DNA of 26,883 bases from JBMNTP01 sp050945795 (GCA_050945795.1 JBMNTP010000027.1:1-26883), one strand, 5' to 3'; numbered from the stretch's first letter, positions 1 to 8,245 are shown. Notes: generated by a model not told the origin, from the sequence alone. A program made the numbers and translations.

Positions 1-103
1 TATATAAAAAAACTGTTTATTATTTTTAAAACATTTGATATTATATGATGAGATAACAATCCGACCGGTATATTTATCGGAAGGGCTTGGAAGGGACTTT
101 GAA
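1..103 (+). promoter_or_regulatory. AT-rich upstream region and 5' leader of the ftsA-like gene
   Basis: This AT-rich stretch precedes the first gene. A TATGAT at 44-49 could serve as a -10 box, but I see no good -35 partner at 16-18 bases. A small hairpin lies in the leader: 65-70 pairs with 75-80 (six pairs, one G-T) around a four-base loop. The ribosome-binding sequence AAGGGA at 91-96 sits seven bases before the ATG at 104. The window edge may cut off the real promoter. Confidence 0.3.
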
Positions 104-1297
104 ATGAAACAGACAGCAGCCATTGTCGAGTTTGGCACGTCAAAAATAGTCTGTGCCATCGGCGAAAGCAAAAATATAGATGCATTTGATGTTACCGGCC
201 TTGGCATTTGCAGCTATGCCGGACTTAACCACAAGCAGTGGCGTCAGCCACATCTTCTTGAGTCGGCGTTAAGTAAAGCCATTGCCGACGCGGAGGATCA
301 GGCGGGGCGCAAGGTAAAGCAGGTATATGTAAATGTACCGGGGCCGTTTGTGGACGTTACATTGAATGCGGCTAAAAAGGAAATCGAAAACAAGGACAGG
401 CGTGTTACAGTTGATGATGTTGAAGATCTTATAAAAGAGGCGGAACGGATTTTCGTGCCGGAGCGCATGGAAATAATTCATCGCTGTCCGGTATGGTTTT
501 CGGGTGACAACAACCGCCGGGATATTGACCCCGTAGGCATGAGAACATTGCAGTTGACGGGGAATGTATCTTTTGTCATGGCGGAAAAATCGTATATGCG
601 GGATATGGCGCAGCTTTTTGAAAAGCTGGGGATAGAGATATTAATGTTTATAGCCACGCCGCTTAGCGAATGCCTTATGATTATACCCACAGAGGACAGG
701 GACAACCTTGCCATTATGGTGGACGTAGGGTATTATTCAACTGATGTAAGCGCAGTGCAGGGCGACGGCATAATACGGTATAAGTCGTTCGATGTCGGCG
801 GTGCGCATTTTGCGGCTGATATATCGCAGATTCTCGGCATTACGCCTATGGAGGCGGAGCAGCTAAAAAGACGGTATGTTTTCGGGCTTGAAACCTCATC
901 AATAAACGGATATGAAGTTGTAAAAAGCCATGACGGGCGCGCGAAAATGTATCCTCACGCCACTGTGCAGCAGGTTATGGACGCGCGCATGGAGGAGCTT
1001 AGCCTTATTATAGATGGTATAATAAGCAAATGGAGTCTTTCTCTGACAAGCCAAACCAAGCTTTACCTCACCGGAGGCGGTATAGCCATGATGAGGGGGG
1101 CTAAGGAAGTGCTTGAGAATATAGTTAATCTTCAGGTAAGAACGCCGAAAATAGTTACGCCCAAGATAAACGCGCCGAATTATTACTCGGTGCTCGGCAT
1201 GATGGACTTTGCTTTCAACGGCGTCGGAGACGGCGGGCCTGCGGGCGAGGGCGGAAGCAAAATAGTTAACAAACTTATAAATTTCTTTACCAATTAA
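104..1297 (+). CDS. ftsA: Divergent FtsA-like cell division protein (actin fold)
   Basis: FtsA is an actin-like ATPase that tethers FtsZ filaments to the membrane. The product is 397 residues, near the usual FtsA length. A longer reading from a TTG at 35 is possible, but the ATG at 104 has the Shine-Dalgarno AAGGGA seven bases upstream, and the family motif starts right after it. The N-terminal phosphate-1 motif is present as VEFGTSK (residues 8-14), the middle is SHS2-like, the phosphate-2 region is DVGYYSTD (207-214) and the adenosine motif is LTGGG near the C-terminus. The last 15 residues can form a short amphipathic helix, as in the FtsA membrane-targeting sequence. ftsZ follows after 12 bases, so the two are surely co-transcribed. 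Oddities: the usual Asp of phosphate-1 is Glu, and the usual Gly-Gly-Gly of phosphate-2 is Gly-Tyr-Tyr, so ATP binding may be altered. A PilM-type relative is the alternative, but the ftsZ context favours FtsA. Confidence 0.85.
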   Translation: MKQTAAIVEFGTSKIVCAIGESKNIDAFDVTGLGICSYAGLNHKQWRQPHLLESALSKAIADAEDQAGRKVKQVYVNVPGPFVDVTLNAAKKEIENKDRRVTVDDVEDLIKEAERIFVPERMEIIHRCPVWFSGDNNRRDIDPVGMRTLQLTGNVSFVMAEKSYMRDMAQLFEKLGIEILMFIATPLSECLMIIPTEDRDNLAIMVDVGYYSTDVSAVQGDGIIRYKSFDVGGAHFAADISQILGITPMEAEQLKRRYVFGLETSSINGYEVVKSHDGRAKMYPHATVQQVMDARMEELSLIIDGIISKWSLSLTSQTKLYLTGGGIAMMRGAKEVLENIVNLQVRTPKIVTPKINAPNYYSVLGMMDFAFNGVGDGGPAGEGGSKIVNKLINFFTN

Positions 1298-1309
1298 GGG
1301 GGACGTGCA

Positions 1310-2638
1310 ATGCTGGAATTCGATATAGAGTCGGCACGATTTGCGCAAATTAAAGTTTTTGGGGTGGGCGGGGCCGGCTGCAACGCCGTTAACAGGATGG
1401 TGCAGCACGGGCTTAAAAGCGTTGAGTTTATTTCGGTAAATACCGATGTTCAGGCGCTTGTAAGATCCGAAGCCTCGACTAAAATCCAAATAGGCGAAAA
1501 GCTTACAAAAGGCCTAGGCGCGGGTGCTAATCCTGACATAGGACATAGAGCCGCCGAAGAAAGCCGCGAAGAGCTAAGAAGGTTTATAGAGGGCGCAGAC
1601 CTTGTCTTTGTAACGGCGGGAATGGGCGGCGGAACCGGCACAGGAGCGGCTCCTGTTGTTGCCGAGATCGCGCGCGAGATGGGTATACTTACAATAGGCG
1701 TTGTGACAAGGCCTTTCCTTTTTGAAGGGAAGCAGCGTATGCTAAACGCCGAGGCCGGCATAACCGAGCTTAAAAGCAAAGTAGACTCGCTTGTTGTTGT
1801 GCCAAACGACAGGCTGCTTCAGGTTGTAGGACGCGGAACACCTATATCGCAGGCTTTTGTTGTGGCCGACGATGTGCTTAGGCAGGGCATACAGGGCATT
1901 ACAGACCTTATAGCCAAGCCTGCGCTTATAAACCTCGACTTTGCCGATGTAAGAACGATAATGGAAGGCAACGGTCTTGCGCATATGGGCATAGGCGTTG
2001 CGACGGGCGAGAACAGGGCGCTTGAAGCGACAAAGCAGGCGGTATCAAGCCCGCTGCTTGAAACGCAGATAGACGGAGCGCGCGGCGTTATAGTTAACTT
2101 CTCGGGCGGCCCCGACCTTACGTTGCAGGAGACGGACGAGGCGGCCATGATTATACACGAAACGGTAGATTCCGAGGCCAATATAATATTCGGTGTAGAT
2201 GTTGATGAGACGCTGGAGGACAAAGTTAGGATAACGGTTATAGCCACCGGCTTTGAGACTACATCTAAGCTTTATAAGGACAGGCAGCGCCCGTCGATAG
2301 CTAAAGAGCATCCGGTGCTGTCGTCGGTTGACAGGGATAAAAAGGCAATGGAAAAAGGCAGGGAACAGGAAACGACGGATCCTGCCGAGATGCAAAGGGA
2401 CATACTTTCGCCTGTAGTTCCTCCGCCGGACGCTATGACAGCGAAACCCACCGCAAGGCAGGAGCCTAAGGGCAAGCGTGAGCCGGATATTCCTTTTACG
2501 CCGGCAGCGACACCGCAGCCTCAGCGTCCGGTAGCGCCGGTAAAGCCCAAGCCCAGTCTCAGCGATTATGAAGGAGATAACCTGGATGTACCTTCATTTC
2601 TGAGGAAAAAAGGCGTGGATAAAAATTTTGATAGATAA
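1310..2638 (+). CDS. ftsZ: Cell division GTPase FtsZ
   Basis: FtsZ is the tubulin-like GTPase that polymerises into the division ring at midcell. The 442-residue product carries the tubulin signature GGGTGTG at 106-112, an N-terminal GVGGAGCNAVNRM nucleotide-binding loop and the T7 loop NLDFADVRTIM. After residue about 320 comes a proline-rich, variable linker of roughly 100 residues. It ends in the conserved C-terminal peptide (DNLDVPSFLRKKG) that docks on FtsA and other division proteins, followed by a short basic tail. The start ATG at 1310 follows a GGGGGA ribosome-binding site that overlaps the end of ftsA. A strong hairpin terminator lies about 40 bases downstream, so the ftsAZ pair ends here. 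The genes that follow ftsZ in many spore formers (spoIIGA, sigE) are absent; ylbJ on the opposite strand comes next. Confidence 0.98.
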   Translation: MLEFDIESARFAQIKVFGVGGAGCNAVNRMVQHGLKSVEFISVNTDVQALVRSEASTKIQIGEKLTKGLGAGANPDIGHRAAEESREELRRFIEGADLVFVTAGMGGGTGTGAAPVVAEIAREMGILTIGVVTRPFLFEGKQRMLNAEAGITELKSKVDSLVVVPNDRLLQVVGRGTPISQAFVVADDVLRQGIQGITDLIAKPALINLDFADVRTIMEGNGLAHMGIGVATGENRALEATKQAVSSPLLETQIDGARGVIVNFSGGPDLTLQETDEAAMIIHETVDSEANIIFGVDVDETLEDKVRITVIATGFETTSKLYKDRQRPSIAKEHPVLSSVDRDKKAMEKGREQETTDPAEMQRDILSPVVPPPDAMTAKPTARQEPKGKREPDIPFTPAATPQPQRPVAPVKPKPSLSDYEGDNLDVPSFLRKKGVDKNFDR

Positions 2639-2675
2639 AACATATTAGCTTTACTGTTAGTAAGTTATGACGTTT

Positions 2676-2704
2676 AAAAAAGTGCGCAAATGCGCACTTT
2701 TTTG
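2676..2704 (+). terminator. Terminator after ftsZ, likely bidirectional
   Basis: GTGCGC (2682-2687) pairs with GCGCAC (2692-2697) around a four-base loop. Six A precede the stem and six T follow it, so the element works as an intrinsic terminator in either direction. It lies between the convergent ends of ftsZ (+) and ylbJ (-) and can serve both. Confidence 0.92.
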
Positions 2705-2736
2705 TTTGGTATGTTTTATAATTTATTTTTATGCTG

Positions 2737-3822
2737 CTATCTGCTGCTTCGGCTTTTACGACGCGGCAGGAAAAGCATCATAGCCGCGATGAACGTACAA
2801 ACGGCGAACGCCGCGGCCGAAAAGGACAGCGTGCTTATAGAGGCGTTGTATGGAGCGGCCGAGACGGGAAGGGCGGGCGGAAAAATGGCGATCGCCGCCA
2901 CGCACACAAGACCGCTCGATATAAAATGCAGCAGTTTTATGCCCGCCATATACGCGAGGCTTATTCTGCCGCCCAGCATGGCCTTTTGCTGAAGCAGCAC
3001 CGATAACCCGCCGCCACCGGCGATGGCGGCAGCCAGCACAGCTTTTGTATATATCGGCAGCGATGCGCGCCCAAGCTGCATACAGCCCGCCGCTACTTCA
3101 AGCAGTCCGGTTGAAAGCGGGCGTACCATGCCTTGCAATCCTTCTGTTGTATCGCCGGCGATAAGTTTAAAAAAGCCGATATGCTCCAGAGCGCCGTATA
3201 TAACCGAAAACATCACCATATATCCGCATACCGTAAGCATGGCCTGCATGGAGGAAGCGGCTATGTCGCCGCCGTTGTTTTTTATAGCTGTAGCAGAAAA
3301 GTTGCGTGATGCGACAGGTTTTAGCGCTACACGCGCCGCCACGCCGCATATTACGGCTCCTATATAGCACGACGCCATTATATAAGGGCCGAGCGTCGGG
3401 GCTGCCAAAAAGCCGGCGGCGACTGTGCCGAGCATAAACATAGGGCCGGGGCAGGAGGCGGCGGCAAGAGCGCATTTAGCCTGCGTAAGGTTTAAAGAGC
3501 CGTTATCCATTAGCTGTGCTATTATTTTGGCTCCGCCGGGATATCCGCATATCCAGCCGAGTATTATAGCAAGACCGCCTTCGCCGGGCAGCGAAAATAT
3601 ATGCGACGCCGCCGGAGCTATATAAGACGCGATTCGCCCGACGTAGCCGGAATTTATTAAAAGACCGGATAGCATTATAAAAGGCAAAAGCGACGGCAGC
3701 ACCGTTTCCCACCACGCGGCTAGCGCGTTTTTGGCGTTGTTAATTGCCGATGCGGGGTATAAAATCATTATAATGAGTAATGCGGCGGAGAATATGTAAG
3801 GAAACGATTTGGTTATCCGCAT
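2737..3822 (-). CDS. ylbJ: Sporulation integral membrane protein YlbJ
   Basis: The 361-residue product is a polytopic membrane protein with about eight hydrophobic segments, starting at residue 7. YlbJ belongs to the nucleoside-recognition (Gate) family and is a sporulation protein needed for spore cortex formation and heat resistance in Bacillus subtilis. Family marks are the WETVLPSLLPFIMLSGLL segment, the ICGYPGGAK loop and the CPGPMFMLGTVAAGF segment. The C-terminus is short and basic. The ATG at 3822 has a GGAGGA site just upstream (complement of 3828-3833). It is divergent from ylbK, with 51 bases between the two starts, matching the ylbJ-ylbK-ylbM neighbourhood of Bacillus but with ylbJ inverted. 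I do not see a convincing sigma-E or sigma-G promoter. A general Gate-domain transporter is the alternative. Confidence 0.88.
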   Translation of the reverse strand: MRITKSFPYIFSAALLIIMILYPASAINNAKNALAAWWETVLPSLLPFIMLSGLLINSGYVGRIASYIAPAASHIFSLPGEGGLAIILGWICGYPGGAKIIAQLMDNGSLNLTQAKCALAAASCPGPMFMLGTVAAGFLAAPTLGPYIMASCYIGAVICGVAARVALKPVASRNFSATAIKNNGGDIAASSMQAMLTVCGYMVMFSVIYGALEHIGFFKLIAGDTTEGLQGMVRPLSTGLLEVAAGCMQLGRASLPIYTKAVLAAAIAGGGGLSVLLQQKAMLGGRISLAYMAGIKLLHFISSGLVCVAAIAIFPPALPVSAAPYNASISTLSFSAAAFAVCTFIAAMMLFLPRRKSRSSR

Positions 3823-3873
3823 GGTATTCCTCCGAAGGCTTTTGATTAAAACTATTACAGGAGGCTGTTTTAT

Positions 3874-4644
3874 ATGAGGAAAAAAGTTGGTCTGGCGCTC
3901 GGCAGTGGCGGATCAAGGGGGTTTGCGCATATAGGCATTATAAAGGCGCTGCGAGAAAACGACATTCCCATTGACTGCATATCCGGCTCATCAATGGGGG
4001 CGGTGGTAGGCGCGGTGTATGCCTCCGGCGCGGATATGGATATCGCGGCTAAACTGGCGGTAGAGCTTAACGAAAGAATGTATCTTGATGTATTAGTGCC
4101 AAAGCGCGGCTTTATAAAAGGCGAAAGGATTCAGTCGCTTATAAAAACTCTTACTAAGGATTATGATTTTGATCAGTTGGAAATACCCTTTTGCTGTCTT
4201 GCTTGCGACCTTGAAAACGCCGAGGCGGTGGTGTTAAACAGCGGCAAGGTGCATGACGCGGTAAGGGCGAGCATATCCATACCAGGCATTATGGTGCCGC
4301 ATAAGCTTAATGGCAGGATGCTGGTCGACGGCGGGGTTATTGAACGGGTGCCGGTTGAAGCGGCAAGGCAGCTTGGCGCAGACATTGTTATAGCCAGCGA
4401 TGTGGCGTACAAAGGCTCAAAGCATCCCGAGGCCAAGACGCTGATCGATATAATTATGCAGTCGATAGATATAATGCAATGGGAGCTTGCAAAGGTTAAA
4501 ACGCTCGGTGCCGATGTTTTGCTGTTGCCGGAAGTGAGCCATATAAACTCGCTGTCAAACGAAAGGGCGGATGAGTGCATTGAGATAGGATACGAATGCG
4601 CTATAGAGGCGCTGCCGATTATAAAAGAAAAGCTTGAATCGTAA
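3874..4644 (+). CDS. ylbK: Patatin-like phospholipase / serine esterase (YlbK, RssA family)
   Basis: The 256-residue product has the complete patatin core. The oxyanion loop GSGGSRG spans residues 10-16. The nucleophile motif is G-S-S-M-G at 38-42, with Ser40 as the catalytic serine. The catalytic Asp is in DGG at 152-154. These residues form a Ser-Asp dyad that would hydrolyse acyl esters such as phospholipids. The protein has no signal peptide, so it should be cytosolic. The family member in Bacillus, YlbK, has no firm substrate. The ATG at 3874 is preceded by CAGGAGGC at 3858-3865. It is head-to-head with ylbJ and runs tail-to-tail into tmcAL with only 16 bases between the stop codons; I see no hairpin terminator in that gap. 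Confidence 0.93.
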   Translation: MRKKVGLALGSGGSRGFAHIGIIKALRENDIPIDCISGSSMGAVVGAVYASGADMDIAAKLAVELNERMYLDVLVPKRGFIKGERIQSLIKTLTKDYDFDQLEIPFCCLACDLENAEAVVLNSGKVHDAVRASISIPGIMVPHKLNGRMLVDGGVIERVPVEAARQLGADIVIASDVAYKGSKHPEAKTLIDIIMQSIDIMQWELAKVKTLGADVLLLPEVSHINSLSNERADECIEIGYECAIEALPIIKEKLES

Positions 4645-4660
4645 TATCGCTTTTATTTGA

Positions 4661-5821
4661 TTATTCTATTATTAAACGCTGCGTAAAATCACGGCCCGCC
4701 GCTTCACGACCCGCCGCCAACTCATGGAGGTCGGTAGCAAGGCAATCAAGAAGGAAAAGCGAATGGCATTCCTTAGGAAGCAATTTATTATAGTCCGCCG
4801 CCTTTGTAAGTATAGGTATTGAGGCGGCGTCTTTTATGCTTTTAAGTAGCGGCGCAGCGGCGCGTTTAAAGCCGAGCAGGCGGGCGTATACCGGATAGCC
4901 GTCTGTGGCTATGCGGCGCTCCATATCCGATGTGATACCAAGCAGCGCGCTTGTTATTATTCTTTGAAGGCGAGTATATAGATAGCGGCGGGTTTTCGCC
5001 GCGGCTATAACGCCGGATATGCTGCCGCGTTCTCGAGCCGCCGCGTATATGCGGTTATGAAGCCCTTCCGATACGCCACGAAGATTCGCTATACCGCTTG
5101 CTCCTAGCCGCCTTAGCTCGGATACCGCGGCAAAGTCAAAATGCTCAATAAATACTCGCTCGTTTTTTAACGACTCAAGAACATATTCCGGCACATAGCC
5201 GGTCGGCATACTCTCTCTCGCTATCTGCCTTATATCAGACGCCGAGCCTACATTTTCGTTGTACGGTATGCGCTCTACAGGCACCGGCTCCATGCCGCTG
5301 TTGAGCGATATAAGGCTTTTTATGTATTCGATGGCCAATATGCTGTTAGGCGAGCTTAAAGCGGCGTCAGCGTCCGATGAGCCGCCGGTAGCGTGTTGTA
5401 CGGCACGGGCGTATGTGTTGCCGTCCTTAAGCGAGCGTTTTAGAGCGGCAGGAAAGCCTGGTGAAAGCTGCGCCTTAGCCGCTTTTATAAGCACGTCGGC
5501 TGATGGCGTTTCGGAGCCGAAGCACAGCGACTCGCAGACGCCAAGCCCGTCAAGCAGCTTTACGGCTCCGCGCGCAAAACTTTCTGCGCTTGATACGGCA
5601 TAGAAACAGGGCAATTCTATAACGAGATCAAACCCGGCCTGAAGCGCCCAGGACGCGCGCTGCCATTTTGAACATATAGCCGGTTCACCGCGCTGCGTAA
5701 AGCTGCCGCTCATAGCCAGCACAAGAAAATCGCAGCCGGTAAGCTCGCGCGCCTTTTTGATATGATATATATGTCCGTTGTGGAGCGGGTTATATTCGGC
5801 TATTACCGCGCAAATCTTCAT
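4661..5821 (-). CDS. tmcAL: tRNA(Met) cytidine acetate ligase TmcAL (YlbM)
   Basis: TmcAL makes N4-acetylcytidine at the wobble base (C34) of elongator tRNA-Met from acetate and ATP. The modification supports AUG reading and limits misreading of AUA. The 386-residue product starts as a nucleotidyltransferase: the HNGH motif is at residues 14-17, followed by the conserved SGSFTQRGEPA and SKWQRA segments. The family's RIPYNEN and SASDIR motifs occur mid-protein. A TTG in frame at 5833 is possible, but the ATG at 5821 is preceded by GAGGTG and begins the conserved MKICAVIAEYNP segment. It lies on the minus strand, convergent with ylbK and divergent from pta. Its acetate substrate is also the product of the adjacent pta-ackA pathway, which may be coincidence. 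Confidence 0.95.
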   Translation of the reverse strand: MKICAVIAEYNPLHNGHIYHIKKARELTGCDFLVLAMSGSFTQRGEPAICSKWQRASWALQAGFDLVIELPCFYAVSSAESFARGAVKLLDGLGVCESLCFGSETPSADVLIKAAKAQLSPGFPAALKRSLKDGNTYARAVQHATGGSSDADAALSSPNSILAIEYIKSLISLNSGMEPVPVERIPYNENVGSASDIRQIARESMPTGYVPEYVLESLKNERVFIEHFDFAAVSELRRLGASGIANLRGVSEGLHNRIYAAARERGSISGVIAAAKTRRYLYTRLQRIITSALLGITSDMERRIATDGYPVYARLLGFKRAAAPLLKSIKDAASIPILTKAADYNKLLPKECHSLFLLDCLATDLHELAAGREAAGRDFTQRLIIE

Positions 5822-5928
5822 ATTACACCTCAATATATGATATTATACAGAAAACAGCGGTGCCGCACAAATTCATAATGTTTTTTAAAAGGTCTGGAAA
5901 GAAAGCGCAAATTATAGTAAAATAAATG

Positions 5929-5968
5929 TTGGACATATTTTGTCCAGCTTTATGAAAGATAGTATTAT
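5929..5968 (+). promoter_or_regulatory. pta promoter region with a perfect palindrome (possible operator)
   Basis: TGGACA (5930-5935) and TGTCCA (5941-5946) form a perfect 6-base inverted repeat with a five-base spacer, in the 171-base gap between tmcAL (-) and pta (+). Candidate promoter pairings are TTGTCC (5940-5945) with TATTAT (5963-5968) at 17 bases, or TTGGAC (5929-5934) with TATGAA (5951-5956) at 16 bases. In both cases the -35 lies within the palindrome. A regulator binding there would control pta. I do not recognise the site as that of a named regulator. Confidence 0.45.
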
Positions 5969-5992
5969 AAATTAAGAGAGGTGCTTTATAAA

Positions 5993-6979
5993 ATGGGGCT
6001 GATGGACAGGATCATTGCAACGGCAAAAAGGCAGGTGAAAACAATTGTGCTTGCCGAGGGTACGGAGGAGCGGACCATTACCGCTGCGGCAAAGATACTC
6101 TCCGAGGGTATAGCAAAAGTTATTCTTCTTGGAAATAAACAGGAAATCTTAAACAAAGCTCAGGGACTTGACCTTAGCGGAGCAACTATTATTGACCCGG
6201 CAACCTCGGAAAAAATCGAGGAGTATGCCGGGACGTTTTTTGAGCTTAGGAAGTCGAAGGGATTGAGCTATGAGGCGGCTCTTGAAAAAATCAAAGATCC
6301 GCTATATTTCGGAGTTATGATGATTAAAAAGGGCGAGGCTGACGGCATGGTAGCGGGAGCTGTAAACGCTACTGGAGATGTGCTAAGGCCGGCGTTCCAG
6401 ATAATAAAAACCGCCCCTGGTTTTTCTAGCGTATCGAGCTGTTTCCTTATGGAAATACCCGATAAGAGCTATGGAGACGACGGGGTTTTAGTGTTTGCCG
6501 ATTGCGCGGTAAACCCAAACCCCGATGCGACTCAGCTTGCCGAGATAGCGGTGGCGTCGGCTGTTTCGGCTAAGGCTTTAGCCGGAATTGAGCCGCGGGT
6601 AGCCATGCTGTCGTTCTCTACCAAGGGCAGCGCCAAGCATGATTTTGTTGACAAAGTGGTACAAGCTACGGAGAAGGCAAAAGAGCTTATGCCGGAACTT
6701 ATGATCGACGGCGAGCTGCAGGCCGACGCGGCGCTTGTTGAAAAGGTGGGTCAGCTTAAGAGTCCGGGAAGTCCGGTTGCCGGCAGGGCCAATGTTTTGG
6801 TTTTCCCTGACTTGCAGTCTGGAAACATAGGTTATAAACTGGTTCAAAGACTGGCGGGAGCAGAAGCCATAGGGCCGGTATGCCAGGGATTCGCTGCCCC
6901 TATAAATGACCTCTCAAGGGGATGCAGTCCTGAAGATATAGTTGGAGTAGTAGCGCTGACCGCCGTTCAGGCGCAATAA
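5993..6979 (+). CDS. pta: Phosphate acetyltransferase
   Basis: Pta converts acetyl-CoA and phosphate to acetyl phosphate and CoA, the first step of acetate formation. The 328-residue product matches the short, single-domain Pta class with no N-terminal DRTGG/P-loop extension. Typical segments are IVLAEGTEERT near the N-terminus, DGMVAGAVNATGDVLRPA in the middle, and GSPVAGRANVLVFPDLQSGNIGYKL plus the GFAAPINDLSRGCSPEDIV tail that helps bind CoA. A GTG at 5981 is in frame, but it overlaps the ribosome-binding site AGAGAGG (5975-5981). I take the ATG at 5993; an ATG at 6002 would also fit the family but has a poor site. ackA follows after 60 bases on the same strand and completes the pathway. 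Confidence 0.96.
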   Translation: MGLMDRIIATAKRQVKTIVLAEGTEERTITAAAKILSEGIAKVILLGNKQEILNKAQGLDLSGATIIDPATSEKIEEYAGTFFELRKSKGLSYEAALEKIKDPLYFGVMMIKKGEADGMVAGAVNATGDVLRPAFQIIKTAPGFSSVSSCFLMEIPDKSYGDDGVLVFADCAVNPNPDATQLAEIAVASAVSAKALAGIEPRVAMLSFSTKGSAKHDFVDKVVQATEKAKELMPELMIDGELQADAALVEKVGQLKSPGSPVAGRANVLVFPDLQSGNIGYKLVQRLAGAEAIGPVCQGFAAPINDLSRGCSPEDIVGVVALTAVQAQ

Positions 6980-7001
6980 AACGCCGGGGCGCGGCAGGCT
7001 G

Positions 7002-7017
7002 AACATAATTATATGTT
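7002..7017 (+). repeat. Small AT-rich inverted repeat between pta and ackA
   Basis: AACATA (7002-7007) pairs with TATGTT (7012-7017) around a four-base loop, followed by GTTTTA and the ackA ribosome-binding site. It is too weak to call a terminator with confidence. It could be a modest attenuator or processing site within the pta-ackA transcript, or a binding site. Confidence 0.3.
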
Positions 7018-7039
7018 GTTTTAGGAGGGTTAAATTACT

Positions 7040-8245
7040 ATGAACATTCTGGTTGTAAACGCGGGTAGCTCGTCGCTTAAATATCAGCTGATTAAGATGA
7101 CCGGCGAGCAGGTGCTGGCTAAAGGCATTTGCGAAAGGATCGGCATTAAAGGCTCGGTGCTTAAGCATACGCCTTTTTGCAACGAAAATTCTGAAAAGGT
7201 TGTTATAGAGCGGGTGATGAAAGACCATACCGACGCCATACGCATGGTGCTTGACGTACTTACAGACAAGGAGTGCGGCGTTGTAGAGGATATGTCCGAA
7301 ATACAGGCGGTGGGTCACAGGATAGTGCATGGCCGCGAGAAATACAAAAGCGCTGCGCTTATAAACGAAGATGATATAGAGGCCATAGCCGAATATATAG
7401 AGTTCGCGCCGCTTCATCAGCCTGCGAACCTTATGGGTATAAAGGCGTGTCAGGCGGTTATGCCCGGCGTGCCTATGGTAAGCGTTTTTGATACCGCGTT
7501 CCACCAGACTATGGAGCCTAAAGCCTTCCTTTACGGGTTGCCGTATGAGGATTATGACAAGCTTAAAATACGCCGTTACGGTTTCCACGGCACCAGCCAC
7601 GCATTTGTAGCGACGCGTGCGGCGGAGCTGCTTGGCAAGAACATAGAAGATACAAAAATAATCACCTGCCATCTTGGCAACGGTTCAAGCATAACCGCCG
7701 TTGACGGCGGCAAGTCGGTAGATACCTCCATGGGCTTCACTCCTCTTGAAGGCGTTATAATGGGCACGAGGACGGGTAGCCTTGATCCCGCCATAATACA
7801 GTATGTTATGGACAAAAAAGGCTTTGACATCGATCAGATGGTATCGTACATGAACAAAAAGTCGGGTATGCTGGGGCTGTCCGGCGTTTCGAGCGACTTT
7901 AGGGACATACACAATGCTGTAGCCGAAGGCAACGAACGCGCCAGGATGGCTCTTGAGGCGTTTTGCTACGGAGTTAAAAAGTATGTTGGAGCGTATTCGG
8001 CGGCAATGGGCGGCGTTGACTGCATAGTGTTTACGGCGGGAATAGGAGAGAACGATGCGCCGGTAAGGAATGCTGTACTTAGCGGTCTTGAGTATCTTGG
8101 CGTTGACTATGACCCGGAGAAAAACAATGTGCGCGGTCAGGAGGCGGAGCTTACTCGGCCCGGCTCGAAGGTTAAGGCATATGTTATACCTACAAACGAG
8201 GAGCTTTTTATAGCCAGAGAAACGCTTAAGCTCGTTAAAGGCTGA
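7040..8245 (+). CDS. ackA: Acetate kinase
   Basis: AckA converts acetyl phosphate and ADP to acetate and ATP, giving the cell ATP by substrate-level phosphorylation. The 401-residue product is full length for the ASKHA-fold acetate kinase family. Seen motifs are the N-terminal NAGSSSLKY phosphate loop (residues 7-15), the GHRIVHG segment, FDTAFHQTM with the catalytic Asp, GFHGTSH, the HLGNGSSI loop and the C-terminal TAGIGEND and IPTNEELFIA. The start at 7040 follows AGGAGGG (7023-7029). It is the second gene of the pta-ackA pair and suggests a fermentative anaerobe. The next gene, rpmF, has its own promoter beginning 15 bases after the ackA stop codon. Confidence 0.98.
   Translation: MNILVVNAGSSSLKYQLIKMTGEQVLAKGICERIGIKGSVLKHTPFCNENSEKVVIERVMKDHTDAIRMVLDVLTDKECGVVEDMSEIQAVGHRIVHGREKYKSAALINEDDIEAIAEYIEFAPLHQPANLMGIKACQAVMPGVPMVSVFDTAFHQTMEPKAFLYGLPYEDYDKLKIRRYGFHGTSHAFVATRAAELLGKNIEDTKIITCHLGNGSSITAVDGGKSVDTSMGFTPLEGVIMGTRTGSLDPAIIQYVMDKKGFDIDQMVSYMNKKSGMLGLSGVSSDFRDIHNAVAEGNERARMALEAFCYGVKKYVGAYSAAMGGVDCIVFTAGIGENDAPVRNAVLSGLEYLGVDYDPEKNNVRGQEAELTRPGSKVKAYVIPTNEELFIARETLKLVKG

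Noticed and set aside
35..103. Upstream TTG start for the ftsA-like gene
   Set aside because: The extra 23 residues do not look like FtsA, and the ATG at 104 has a well-spaced ribosome-binding site and begins the conserved N-terminus.
2690..3006. Plus-strand frames after the ftsZ terminator
   Set aside because: They begin in the terminator or overlap the end of ylbJ, and read as its complement.
7002..7017. Terminator between pta and ackA
   Set aside because: The stem is six pairs, mostly A-T, and the T run is short, so it is too weak for a terminator call. It is kept only as a low-confidence repeat.
6914..7672. 252-codon antisense frame across the pta-ackA junction
   Set aside because: It covers two clear enzymes on the other strand and has no recognisable motif.
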